From JAGQVA01 sp033764335 (GTDB taxonomy: Bacteria; Bacteroidota; Bacteroidia; J057), in NCBI GenBank assembly GCA_033764335.1, contig JANRJC010000020.1, forward strand, positions 124,001 through 188,000: 64,000 nt of DNA, given 5' to 3'. The notes under the pieces were generated by a model. The model did not search any database. It was given only the letters and a program-made list of their open reading frames with translations, and had not been told where the DNA came from. Position 1 is the stretch's first letter. Every line of letters begins with the position of its first letter. This document shows positions 35,962 through 44,224 of the stretch, piece after piece. The position numbers and the translations under genes were made by a program.

Positions 35962-37425
35962 ATGGCAAAAATTTTACTTACGCCTTCCTACTTCTACCGC
36001 CTTGACCCCAAACAATGGAAAACGGCCCAGCCTTACCCGCCGCTGGGCACTTTGTATGCGGCGGCCGTACTTCGGGAAGCCGGTCACAGGGTTTCTTTAT
36101 TTGACAGCCATCTGGCTTTGGGACCGGAGGAAATCCAACCTTTTCTCGAAAAAGAAAAACCGGACTACCTCGTCGTCTATGACGATGGATTTAATTATCT
36201 CACCAAGATGTGCCTTACCAATATGCGTGAGGCCGCTTTCCGCCTGGCGAGTTTCGGAAAAGACAAAGGATGTACCGTCATTATTTCGAGTTCTGATGCT
36301 ACCGATCATCCTGAAAAATACCTCTCCGAAGGAGCCAATTACGTGATTTTGGGCGAAGGGGAAATCACGCTTCGCGAACTGATAACCACATTGGAATCAC
36401 CTGCAAAAGCCGTAAAAGACGTAGCCGGGATTGCCTGTATGACGGAAGAAGGTGTATATGTAAGCTCTCAAAGATCGGTGCTTCGCGACCTGGACAGTCT
36501 GCCGCAGGCTGCCTGGGATTTGATTGATATTCGTCCCTATCGTTCCATTCAGGAAAAAAAACACGGCTATTTTTCCCTTAATATCGCCACTACACGCGGT
36601 TGTCCCTTTAAATGCAACTGGTGTGCAAAACCTATCTACGGCAACCGTTACCATTCCCGGTCGCCGGAAAAAGTAGCCGACGAAATCGAAATGCTGATCC
36701 AGAAATTTGACGTAAATTATTTCTGGATGTGCGACGATATTTTTGGCCTGAAACCCGGCTGGGTTCAGGCATTCCGGGACGAGGTGCGGCGGAGAAACCT
36801 GTCTTTCCGCTACAAAATTCAGTCGCGCGTGGATTTATTGCTGGAGGGTGATACCCTCGATGCCCTCGCCGGGTCGGGGCTGGATACGGTATGGGTAGGG
36901 GCAGAATCCGGCTCTCAAAAAATCCTCGATGCTATGGACAAAGGCACCAAAGTGGAACAAATATTTGAAACACGCCGTTTGTTGGGTCGTAAAGGGATAA
37001 AAGTGGGGTTTTTCCTGCAATTTGGTTATCTGGGCGAAACACGGGAAGATATACAAAAAACCCTGGATATGGTGCTCGAACTAATGCCCGACGAAATTGG
37101 TATTTCGGTTTCTTATCCACTGCCGGGAACAAAATTTTACGAAAAAGTAAAATCACAGCTTGGTACTAAAGCCAATTGGAAAGATTCCGACGATCTGGCA
37201 ATGATGTTTCGATCGGAATTTTCACCCCATTATTACAAACGGCTTCACCGGTATGTACACAAAATTTACCGAAGGAAGCAGGGCTGGGAGAGTTTGCGAA
37301 AAATTTTTTCTGCATCAGGAAAAGTAAAATCGCCTCAAATTCGCGCAGCATTATCAACTCTTTACTATATTCCCACCTCCATTGTGGACAAAATCCAGTT
37401 GACAAAGCTGGAACGTATGAGGTAA
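35962..37425 (+). CDS. radical SAM protein with B12-binding-like N-terminus (copy 1)
   Basis: A 487-residue enzyme. The N-terminal 150 residues resemble the cobalamin-binding domain of B12-dependent radical SAM proteins (YPPLGTLYAAAVLREAGHRV, YVILGEGEITLRELI). The 4Fe-4S cluster motif C214-X3-C218-X2-C221 lies in TTRGCPFKCNWCAKPIYG, and the barrel continues with WVGAESGSQKILDAMDKGT. The family performs methylations and other radical chemistry on unactivated carbons. It is paralogous to the protein at 38236, sharing the YPPLG start, GESGS-type motif and the 'RSP' turn after the cluster. A methyltransferase lies between the two. The substrate is unknown; a lipid or glycan is suggested by the neighbouring ligase-like gene. 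Confidence 0.85.
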   Translation: MAKILLTPSYFYRLDPKQWKTAQPYPPLGTLYAAAVLREAGHRVSLFDSHLALGPEEIQPFLEKEKPDYLVVYDDGFNYLTKMCLTNMREAAFRLASFGKDKGCTVIISSSDATDHPEKYLSEGANYVILGEGEITLRELITTLESPAKAVKDVAGIACMTEEGVYVSSQRSVLRDLDSLPQAAWDLIDIRPYRSIQEKKHGYFSLNIATTRGCPFKCNWCAKPIYGNRYHSRSPEKVADEIEMLIQKFDVNYFWMCDDIFGLKPGWVQAFRDEVRRRNLSFRYKIQSRVDLLLEGDTLDALAGSGLDTVWVGAESGSQKILDAMDKGTKVEQIFETRRLLGRKGIKVGFFLQFGYLGETREDIQKTLDMVLELMPDEIGISVSYPLPGTKFYEKVKSQLGTKANWKDSDDLAMMFRSEFSPHYYKRLHRYVHKIYRRKQGWESLRKIFSASGKVKSPQIRAALSTLYYIPTSIVDKIQLTKLERMR

Positions 37426-37444
37426 CTTTCGCAAAACCGAGATT

Positions 37445-38239
37445 ATGACCCCGTTTGATACAATCGCCACCGGATATGATCATAGTTTCACCTACTCAGC
37501 AGTAGGACTCGCCCAGCGAAATCAGGTTTATGATTATCTGGAGTCGGTACTTTCCGGGAAAAAAAATCTAAAAATTCTTGAACTGAACTGTGGTACCGGA
37601 GAAGATGCCCTCTGGCTCGCCCGGAAAGGGCATTCGGTCATGGCTACCGATATTTCTCCGGAAATGATTTCCCTTACCCGGCATAAATCACTGGTCAATG
37701 GAATGGGCAAAAAAATTCAGTGCAAACAGCTAAGCCTGGAACAAGTGGCGGAAGGCGCCGTTCACACCCGCTTTGATTGGGTTTTTTCCAATTTCGGGGG
37801 GCTAAATTGTATTGGCCCGGACAAACTTGATGCCCTGACCGAAGAAATTGCCACGCTGCTAAATCCCGGTGGGCGATTTATTGCGGTAATCATGCCCAAA
37901 AATTGCCTTTGGGAGTCGGCCTATTTCATGGGTAAACTCCAGTTCCGAAACGCATTCCGCCGAAGAAGCAAATTCCCCGTACCGGTAAAACTGGAAACGG
38001 AAATTGTGCAAACCTGGTATCACTCTCCGATGGAAGTCATCCGGATGTTGCAACCTCTTTTTGAAGTTCAAGGGCTAATTCCCATCGGCATGGCGGTTCC
38101 ACCTTCTTATCTGGATCCTTTTTTCCGAAAAAAGCCTCACCTCCTCCGAAAACTCATCGCTTTAGATCGAGTACTGACACAAAGGCCGGGGCTTTCTCCC
38201 TTCGCAGATCATTACCTCATTGACGCACAACTGGTTTGA
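37445..38239 (+). CDS. class I SAM-dependent methyltransferase
   Basis: A 264-residue cytoplasmic methyltransferase of Rossmann type. Motif I is ILELNCGTGEDALWLA, motif II is VMATDISPEMISL, and motif IV/V is in FDWVFSNFGGLNCI and LLNPGGRFIAVIMP. The C-terminal cap (about 160-264) is basic. The acceptor is unknown. It sits between two paralogous radical SAM genes; its stop overlaps the second one's TTG start by 4 nt (TTGA, 38236-38239), so the three act in one pathway. The acidic E of motif I is replaced by LN in ELNCGTG, which is tolerated in the family. Confidence 0.85.
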   Translation: MTPFDTIATGYDHSFTYSAVGLAQRNQVYDYLESVLSGKKNLKILELNCGTGEDALWLARKGHSVMATDISPEMISLTRHKSLVNGMGKKIQCKQLSLEQVAEGAVHTRFDWVFSNFGGLNCIGPDKLDALTEEIATLLNPGGRFIAVIMPKNCLWESAYFMGKLQFRNAFRRRSKFPVPVKLETEIVQTWYHSPMEVIRMLQPLFEVQGLIPIGMAVPPSYLDPFFRKKPHLLRKLIALDRVLTQRPGLSPFADHYLIDAQLV

Positions 38240-39633
38240 AAATTCTCCTTACACACGGATATTTCCTCCACCAAGACCCTAAAGAAAGGGAGATTATGCG
38301 TCCTTATCCTCCTTTGGGGATTTTGTATATATCAGCTTTTCTGGAGGAAAACGGACTGGAAAATACGGTTTTTGATACCACTTTTTCCGAACCGGAAAGT
38401 TTGTACGATTTCATCACCGCTCATAAACCCGCTTACCTGCTGGTTTATGTAAATCTGATGACCAAAATCAATGTATTGCGCCTGATCCGGTTTGTCCGAA
38501 GTCAGCCTGAACTAAATTCTACCCGCATTATCCTCGGCGGGCCGGAAGTAAAATACCATGCCGCAGGTTTTTTGGAAAACCAAGCCGATTTTTTGGTCAT
38601 CGGAGAAGGAGAAATGACCACATGGGAATTATTACAGGCATTGGAGAGCGGAGCGGAAGAAAAAATTCACGGTGTTCAAGGATTGGCTTTCCGGGATGCC
38701 GGGGGCAAGGTAGTATTTACGGAAGAGCGGACCAAAGTCCGGGACATAGATGTGCTGCCCTTACCCAACCGGAAAAAAATAGATTTGCAAAAATATCTCG
38801 ATACCTGGCGCAATCACCACGGAAAAAATACGCTATCTGTAAGCACTATGCGAGGTTGTCCTTATACCTGCAAGTGGTGCAGTCGGGCCGTTTACGGCCT
38901 GAGTTATCGTCGGCGTTCCCCCCGACTTGTAGTGGAAGAACTTTTGTATTTACAAAAGACCTGGCAACCCGATTCGATATGGTTTGTGGACGATGTTTTT
39001 ACCGTCAGTCATAAATGGCTGACCGATTTTCGCGATGCCGTACTTGCGCACAACCTTCATTTGCCCTATGAGTGTATTACCCGTGCCGACCGCATGAACG
39101 AAGCGGTGATTCAACTGCTCAAAGAAAGCGGTTGTTTTCGCGTATGGATTGGGGCAGAAAGCGGTTCGCAGAAAGTGATTGATCAGATGGATCGCAGAGT
39201 GGACGTAAATCAGGTTCGGGAAATGATCGTTCTGGCCCGCAAATACGGGATCGAAGCCGGGACTTTTATCATGTTGGGTTATCCGGGCGAGACTGAGGCC
39301 GATATAGAGGAAACGATTCACCATTTAAAAACCGCTAATCCCGACCATTTTACCATCACTATCGCATATCCGATCAAAGGCACGGATTTGTATCGGGAAG
39401 TAGAATCCACTCAGATTACACAGCCCAACTGGACAGAGTCAACCGACCGGGACATAGACTTTGTGCGTACCTATCCGCGGAAATATTATAATTGGGCAGT
39501 AAGGCGGGTAGTAAATGAGGTGAATTTCCATAAAAATCGCTTAATTCATCCCGGATATTCCTTTGCAGGGCTGGGATTTAAAACGAGGTCGGTTGTCGCC
39601 AAGGCCGTTATGTGGTGGATTCGTACCCGATAA
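38236..39633 (+). CDS. radical SAM protein with B12-binding-like N-terminus (copy 2)
   Basis: A 465-residue paralog of the protein at 35962. The N-terminal B12-like domain starts MKILLTHGYFLHQDPKERE and contains RIILGGPEVKYH and FLVIGEGEMTTWELL. The cluster motif is C208-X3-C212-X2-C215 (STMRGCPYTCKWCSRAVYG), followed by WIGAESGSQKVIDQMDRRVD. It starts with TTG at 38236 inside the methyltransferase stop; an ATG start would remove the first strand. A tandem pair of such enzymes usually means two related steps on one substrate. It ends the tightly spaced run that begins at 33000. Confidence 0.85.
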   Translation: MKILLTHGYFLHQDPKEREIMRPYPPLGILYISAFLEENGLENTVFDTTFSEPESLYDFITAHKPAYLLVYVNLMTKINVLRLIRFVRSQPELNSTRIILGGPEVKYHAAGFLENQADFLVIGEGEMTTWELLQALESGAEEKIHGVQGLAFRDAGGKVVFTEERTKVRDIDVLPLPNRKKIDLQKYLDTWRNHHGKNTLSVSTMRGCPYTCKWCSRAVYGLSYRRRSPRLVVEELLYLQKTWQPDSIWFVDDVFTVSHKWLTDFRDAVLAHNLHLPYECITRADRMNEAVIQLLKESGCFRVWIGAESGSQKVIDQMDRRVDVNQVREMIVLARKYGIEAGTFIMLGYPGETEADIEETIHHLKTANPDHFTITIAYPIKGTDLYREVESTQITQPNWTESTDRDIDFVRTYPRKYYNWAVRRVVNEVNFHKNRLIHPGYSFAGLGFKTRSVVAKAVMWWIRTR

Positions 39634-39660
39634 GGAAGATTTAAAAAAGAATTTTAATCT

Positions 39661-40080
39661 ATGCTCAGACATACAAGTTCCGTCCGAAAGTTTACGTATA
39701 TCACCGGCATCGCCGCCATCGCCATTGGCGTTATCGGTATCATCGCCGTATTCGGCGTTTTAGAATACCGAAAGAGCCATCCAACGGTGCAGAAACCCTG
39801 TGCGGCTTTTGTGAGCGAAGACCTGGTACCGGCGGCTTTTCGGGTAACGGTGACTCGTGTTTCGCAAGATAGCGTGTGTAGTCTCAGCTTTGAGACCGAT
39901 GCCCCGGTGGAAGGAGTTAGCCGTTTTTGTTTTTGCCCCTCCCCCGACTTGGTGCATCGGTTTACCATTGCTCCGGGAGACATTTTCACCAAAGAAGCCG
40001 GTGCAGAAATGGTTACATTTTTAAAACCCGCCGGCAACCAGTCGGCGACGTTTTTGTACCCTTGTTGTGGAGGCGAATAG
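39661..40080 (+). CDS. small membrane-anchored Cys-containing protein, unknown
   Basis: 139 residues, no family recognised. A single N-terminal membrane helix (ITGIAAIAIGVIGIIAVFGV, about residues 14-33) is followed by a beta-rich domain that should face the periplasm. Six cysteines are placed as C47, C73, the pair C90 and C92 (FCFC), and C135-C136 near the C-terminus (YPCCGGE). They could form disulfides or bind a metal. It lies 27 nt after the second radical SAM gene and may be cotranscribed. An upstream frame overlaps the radical SAM gene and is not used. The reading frame is supported by the membrane helix and the ordered cysteines. Confidence 0.6.
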   Translation: MLRHTSSVRKFTYITGIAAIAIGVIGIIAVFGVLEYRKSHPTVQKPCAAFVSEDLVPAAFRVTVTRVSQDSVCSLSFETDAPVEGVSRFCFCPSPDLVHRFTIAPGDIFTKEAGAEMVTFLKPAGNQSATFLYPCCGGE

Positions 40081-40116
40081 AGATGCTGTCTTATTAAAAA
40101 ATAAAACACGATCAAG

Positions 40117-41325
40117 ATGGTTAAAGAAATTAGTATTAATAATTTTTATAGTTTTAATCACGCTACCCTACAACTGCATAAAAATGCAAATATCCTAATA
40201 GGTATAAATGGCTCGGGTAAGTCTAATTTTCTGAAAGCTATCCGGTTTTTAAAAGAAGGAGTAGCAGGTATTGGTTTAAAAAAGCATATCCTGGATAATC
40301 TTGGCGGTTTTGATAATATACTTTTTAAAGGTACATCCAAACAGGATACCTCGCAGTCCATTCATATTCAGTATGTTTTTGACGCGGAGGCAATTAGAAA
40401 AATGGGGAATGGATTTCGATTTACTGATGACATCATTTACGATATTTCTATCATAAAATCTACAAGCACTTCAAATTTCTATATTAAGGAAAAAATTACT
40501 AACTCAAAAGGTTTCATTTACCTTGATGTTAGCAATGGCGTAGGTGTATTGAATGAAAAAGTCAAAAAAGACAGTAGTAAACTCAACTTTATCAAGTATA
40601 ATGATTTTGATAATCAGGAACTTGTATTAAGTGAAATTAGTGATACCGATAGATACTTTGCGCTTACTACGCTTAAAAAGGCTATTCGGGAAATCACGGT
40701 TTATGACTACTTTGATACAACCCCCAAAAGTTATATTCGGAAACCTATGCTACCCACTTCTGAGAAAAAATTATTTTCGGATGGGACGAACCTCCCCCAA
40801 ATCCTTAACACTATCAAAATTAATCATAAGCAGCAATATCGGAAAATCGTGGAAATGCTTAATGAAGTGAATGCTAATTTTTCAGGATTTGATTTTAATT
40901 TTGTCGGCGGAAATATTGAATTAATGTTGGAAGAAAGTGGATTAGCTAGTTCTATCCATGTTTCTAATATCTCTGATGGCACATTGCGATATTTATGTTT
41001 GTTATCCATCTTATATAACCCAGAGCGAGGACATTTAGTGTGCATAGAGGAACCAGAGGTAGGTTTGCATCCTGATATGATTTTAAATATTGCTAATGCG
41101 GTGAAGGATGCCGCAGAAAGTTCGACAATTATCATTTCAACCCACTCCGAAAATTTACTCAATTATTTTGACATCGAGAATGTACGGATATTTGAAAAAG
41201 ATATAGATAACGCAACTCAAATAGCTTCTTATACAAAAGAAAATTTTCAAGATTGGTATGAAGAATTTTCACTAGGCAAAATGTGGAAACAGGGAGATTT
41301 AGGAGGAATCCGTTATGGCAACTAA
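40117..41325 (+). CDS. AAA (SMC/RecF-like) ATPase of a likely defence pair
   Basis: A 402-residue ATPase of the AAA_21/AAA_15 group. Walker A is GINGSGKS at residues 29-36, after the RecF-type first strands (VKEISINNFYSFNHATLQL). The signature-like motif is VSNISDGTLRYLCLL, Walker B is HLVCIEEPEVGLHP with E311-E312, and the switch histidine is in IIISTHSENLLNYF. This architecture is shared by OLD, AbiLi/RloA and PARIS AriA proteins. The next gene, overlapping by 11 nt, encodes a TOPRIM-like DUF4276 protein, so the pair resembles two-gene ATPase-nuclease defence systems. The DNA is much more AT-rich than the neighbours (about one third G+C by eye), which suggests recent acquisition. The start follows an A-rich leader. 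Confidence 0.85.
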   Translation: MVKEISINNFYSFNHATLQLHKNANILIGINGSGKSNFLKAIRFLKEGVAGIGLKKHILDNLGGFDNILFKGTSKQDTSQSIHIQYVFDAEAIRKMGNGFRFTDDIIYDISIIKSTSTSNFYIKEKITNSKGFIYLDVSNGVGVLNEKVKKDSSKLNFIKYNDFDNQELVLSEISDTDRYFALTTLKKAIREITVYDYFDTTPKSYIRKPMLPTSEKKLFSDGTNLPQILNTIKINHKQQYRKIVEMLNEVNANFSGFDFNFVGGNIELMLEESGLASSIHVSNISDGTLRYLCLLSILYNPERGHLVCIEEPEVGLHPDMILNIANAVKDAAESSTIIISTHSENLLNYFDIENVRIFEKDIDNATQIASYTKENFQDWYEEFSLGKMWKQGDLGGIRYGN

Positions 41326-41881
41326 GAAAGTTATTTTGTTTGTAGAAGGGGAGTCCAACAGTCCAAATGGAGATTTGCGACAAGGTCTGGCAAAACTACT
41401 GGAGAAAAAACTGGGAGGGAAACTCCCTTCGATAAAACTGGGAGATGGGAAAAGTCAAACGATTAAAAAATTTTTGAAGAATAGGCTACCTTGTGATTTA
41501 TCACTTTTACTAGTAGATCTAGATAAACCCGCAGACGAAATTGAACAAGATTTAAAAGAATATGGCCTCCTCTTACGTCGTGATGATGTTTTTTACATGA
41601 TCCAAGAAATGGAAAGCTGGTTTTTATCCCAACCGGAAATTTTGGATAGATTCTATGGGCAGGATAACAACGGAAAGAAAGTTTCTGATAAACTCACACA
41701 AAAAAATCCAATCGAATATCCTCATCCGGACGAAGAAATTCAACGATTAACAAAACACACCAAAAAAGGTGGATATCATAAAATCAAACATGGGGTTGAA
41801 TTATTGAAACTGCTAGATGCCGCCAAATTAGAAGATGATTTTAATGATTTTAAACGTTTGATTACCCGAATCAATGAATAG
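41315..41881 (+). CDS. DUF4276 (TOPRIM-like) protein, partner of the AAA ATPase
   Basis: A 188-residue protein. The start MATKKVILFVEGESNSPNGD gives a TOPRIM-like glutamate (VEGE). SLLLVDLDKPADEI gives the DxD-like acidic strand, and MIQEMESWFLSQPEILDRFY is the conserved E-x-W-F/L motif of DUF4276 and RloB/AbiLii proteins. Such proteins are predicted nucleases or effectors paired with SMC-like ATPases. The gene overlaps the ATPase gene by 11 nt, so translation is coupled. Base composition matches the ATPase and differs from both flanks. The exact family could also be RloB; the function as an effector is inferred from analogous systems. Confidence 0.75.
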   Translation: MATKKVILFVEGESNSPNGDLRQGLAKLLEKKLGGKLPSIKLGDGKSQTIKKFLKNRLPCDLSLLLVDLDKPADEIEQDLKEYGLLLRRDDVFYMIQEMESWFLSQPEILDRFYGQDNNGKKVSDKLTQKNPIEYPHPDEEIQRLTKHTKKGGYHKIKHGVELLKLLDAAKLEDDFNDFKRLITRINE

Positions 41882-41926
41882 AAGATAAACAGCCTACCTA
41901 TCATATATGCTGAAAACCAAAAGATT

Positions 41927-42304
41927 ATGGATACCTCCCTCAAAGATATAGATACCTACATTTGTGAGTTTCCGGAAGAAATCCGGATTCTGCTCGAACA
42001 AGTCCGCGCTACGATCCGGCGGGCAGCGCCGGAAGCGGAAGAGGCCATTAAATATGCCATGCCCACTTTTGTTCTAAACGGCAACCTGGTTCATTTTGCT
42101 GCGTTTAAAAATCATATCGGCTTTTACCCTGTACCCTCAGGCATTGAAGCCTTCAAAGAGGAACTTTCGGTTTATAAAATGGGCAAAGGTTCGATTCAAT
42201 TTCCCCTTGACCAACCGCTACCCCTCGATCTTATCACCCGGATTGTGGAGTTTCGGGTAAAGGAAAATCAGGCTAAAGCCAAAAAACGCAAACAATCTTC
42301 GTGA
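41927..42304 (+). CDS. DUF1801 (YdhG-like) protein
   Basis: A 125-residue cytoplasmic protein of the DUF1801 / YdhG family. Diagnostic segments are FPEEIRILLEQVRATIRRAAPEAEE, IKYAMPTFVLNGNLVHFAAFKNHIGFYP and KGSIQFPLDQPLP. The fold is small alpha/beta; no biochemical role is established, though related proteins have been linked to iron handling. Base composition has returned to the genome norm, so it is not part of the AT-rich pair upstream, which ends 45 nt earlier. The methyltransferase follows after 68 nt. Confidence 0.85.
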   Translation: MDTSLKDIDTYICEFPEEIRILLEQVRATIRRAAPEAEEAIKYAMPTFVLNGNLVHFAAFKNHIGFYPVPSGIEAFKEELSVYKMGKGSIQFPLDQPLPLDLITRIVEFRVKENQAKAKKRKQSS

Positions 42305-42372
42305 TTTTTGGAGTTTCAATCCTTGAAATGTATATTCGGACTTCTTGTACAAAATCATTCTTTTAAGCTGAA

Positions 42373-43116
42373 ATGCCTGATAAAAACAAAGGTGTGGAAA
42401 TTCTCTCAACCGTTTCTGAAACCTTTGAGAAACAGTACCTTAAAGTCCGAAGGAAGGAAAATCGCGTCTATTCTGATGCGGAAGTTCGTGAATTGCCGGA
42501 TACTTTTTTCTACAACCTTCATCGCCAGGAATGGGAAATCCGAAAAAAATCACTCAGCCGTTTATTTCAATACCTCAAAAAAAGAAACAAAACCGCCCGT
42601 GTGCTTGACCTCGGTTGTGGAAATGGCTGGCTTTCGGGAAACCTTGCCAAACTACCCCACCTCGAAATCGTTGGCCTTGATGTAAATCGTTTCGAGCTTG
42701 AACAGGCCGCAAGGGTTTTTGATTATCCCAATCTCCGGTTTGTTTACGGCAATATCTTCGAGGATATCCTGCCTTTTTCTTCTTTTGATTATATCATCCT
42801 TGCCAGCGCGATTCAGTATTTTCCCAATCTGCCTCAACTTATCAACCGATGCCGGCAGTTTTTGGCGCAGGGAGGTGAAATCCATATTATTGACAGCCCT
42901 CTCTACAACGAAAAAGAAATCGAAGACGCCCGCGAGCGCACCCGCATGTACTATCAGTCCATCGGATGTGAGGAGATGGCGGAAAAATATTTCCACCACC
43001 TCCAGACTGATATAAATGCTTTTGATTTTTCGTTTCTCTATCGCCCGGGCGGTTTTTTCAAAAAATTATCCGGTGGACAGGATTCTACTTTCCCCTGGGT
43101 ACGGATTATTAATTAG
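42373..43116 (+). CDS. class I SAM-dependent methyltransferase
   Basis: A 247-residue methyltransferase. Motif I is VLDLGCGNGWLSGNLA, motif II is IVGLDVNRFELEQAA, and later strands are FDYIILASAIQYFP and LAQGGEIHIIDSPL. The N-terminal helix bundle (residues 10-70) and the C-terminal segment FLYRPGGFFKKLSGG are less conserved. The form resembles ubiquinone/menaquinone- or glycan-type methyltransferases; the acceptor is unknown. It may belong with the 33-39.6 kb cluster, from which the defence pair separates it. Its TAG stop overlaps the stop of the convergent propeller gene (43113-43116). Confidence 0.8.
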   Translation: MPDKNKGVEILSTVSETFEKQYLKVRRKENRVYSDAEVRELPDTFFYNLHRQEWEIRKKSLSRLFQYLKKRNKTARVLDLGCGNGWLSGNLAKLPHLEIVGLDVNRFELEQAARVFDYPNLRFVYGNIFEDILPFSSFDYIILASAIQYFPNLPQLINRCRQFLAQGGEIHIIDSPLYNEKEIEDARERTRMYYQSIGCEEMAEKYFHHLQTDINAFDFSFLYRPGGFFKKLSGGQDSTFPWVRIIN

Positions 43117-44192
43117 ACCTTTACCAGTTTGATCGGATACGATTTCTCTGCATTCCACTGACAGACGTAGATATTTTCCTCATTGTCAACACATACGTCG
43201 TGACAATGCATAAACACGGGCGTTTCCTGAACCATTAGCTGCAATTCACCTTTTCGGTAAACGGGTTTTGTGCCTCCGGGATTGGAAATCACCTTATCGT
43301 TTTTGTCGAGAATGGTCACAAACCCCGACCGATTGGTCTGGTTGAGGTATTTCAGTCGAGACCAGCAAACCCCTGCATAAATATTTTCTCCCTGAACCAC
43401 CGCCCTGCACACAAATGCACCCGGCAGAAAAATTGTGGAGAGATATTGTCCGTCGAGGGTAAAACGTTTGAAACTGTTGTGAACCCGTGAAGTACATAAT
43501 AAAGTCGGATTGGCAGGGTTGCGGTTGTCCAAGCATACCCCATGCGCCGTTTCAAACTGAGACTCGCCATCGCCTTTTCCCCCAAATTTTCGGATAAATT
43601 CGCCCTTCGACGAATATTGGAGAATCCATTGTGAACCGTAACCATCGGCGATATAAATGTCGCCGTTAGGGCCGATAGCGGATTCCGTCGGGCGAAAAGC
43701 ATCCGCTTCCTTGTACTCACCGATATCTTTAGGATGGCCAATGGTCAGAAGTACTTTTCCGTCAAGCGTCGTTTTCTGGACAATGCCCAAATTAGGGTCG
43801 CAGATAAACAAAAACTCCTCTCCTCCGGCATTCCAGAGGGTAAGTCCGTGGCCACCGGGATAAGTCGTCCCCCAGGCATCCAGAATTTTTCCGGACTTGT
43901 CATAGATGAGGATATTGTTTTTGATTTCATCGGTCACCATAATCAATCGCCCTTTGCTGTCAGTGACCATTTCGTGGCAATTGTTTACCGGGAATTTGGA
44001 GGGATCCTGATTGCCCCATTCTTTTTGTACACGATATTGATGAGAGCCATGTCCGATAATTTCTTCACTCAACCGGGGTGCGGGAGGAAGGATATTAAAG
44101 GTAAATCCGGGCGTAAGAAATGCCGCTCCGGCGAGGCCGGCCGTAGCCTTGACAAAATCTCTGCGGTTAAGCGAGTGGGGTTTTGATTTCAT
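43113..44192 (-). CDS. Tat-exported NHL-type beta-propeller
   Basis: A 359-residue exported protein. A Tat signal (SLNRRDFVKATAGLAGAAF) is followed by six NHL-like blades, for example NNCHEMVTDSKGRLIMVTD, ESAIGPNGDIYIADGYGSQW, and DVCVDNEENIYVCQWN. The fold fits peptidylglycine lyase-like or binding propellers; no catalytic set is seen. It is the third gene after the gluconate-dehydrogenase-3-like and GMC genes (32-nt gap), so it may act with the GMC oxidoreductase in the periplasm. The convergent methyltransferase shares its stop region. Confidence 0.8.
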   Translation of the reverse strand: MKSKPHSLNRRDFVKATAGLAGAAFLTPGFTFNILPPAPRLSEEIIGHGSHQYRVQKEWGNQDPSKFPVNNCHEMVTDSKGRLIMVTDEIKNNILIYDKSGKILDAWGTTYPGGHGLTLWNAGGEEFLFICDPNLGIVQKTTLDGKVLLTIGHPKDIGEYKEADAFRPTESAIGPNGDIYIADGYGSQWILQYSSKGEFIRKFGGKGDGESQFETAHGVCLDNRNPANPTLLCTSRVHNSFKRFTLDGQYLSTIFLPGAFVCRAVVQGENIYAGVCWSRLKYLNQTNRSGFVTILDKNDKVISNPGGTKPVYRKGELQLMVQETPVFMHCHDVCVDNEENIYVCQWNAEKSYPIKLVKV

Positions 44193-44224
44193 AGCGGTAG
44201 TATTAAACCTTTGTAAATTGAAAT

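Noticed and set aside
30063..36000. MntA/HepT pair made of the HepT remnant and the 313-residue nucleotidyltransferase-like protein
   Set aside because: They are 5 kb apart, and the nucleotidyltransferase is much longer than MntA and tightly embedded in another operon.
40117..41881. PARIS system (AriA/AriB)
   Set aside because: The ATPase half fits, but the second gene shows the DUF4276/RloB-type ExWF motif and a length of 188 residues rather than a clear DUF4435 protein, so the name is not justified.
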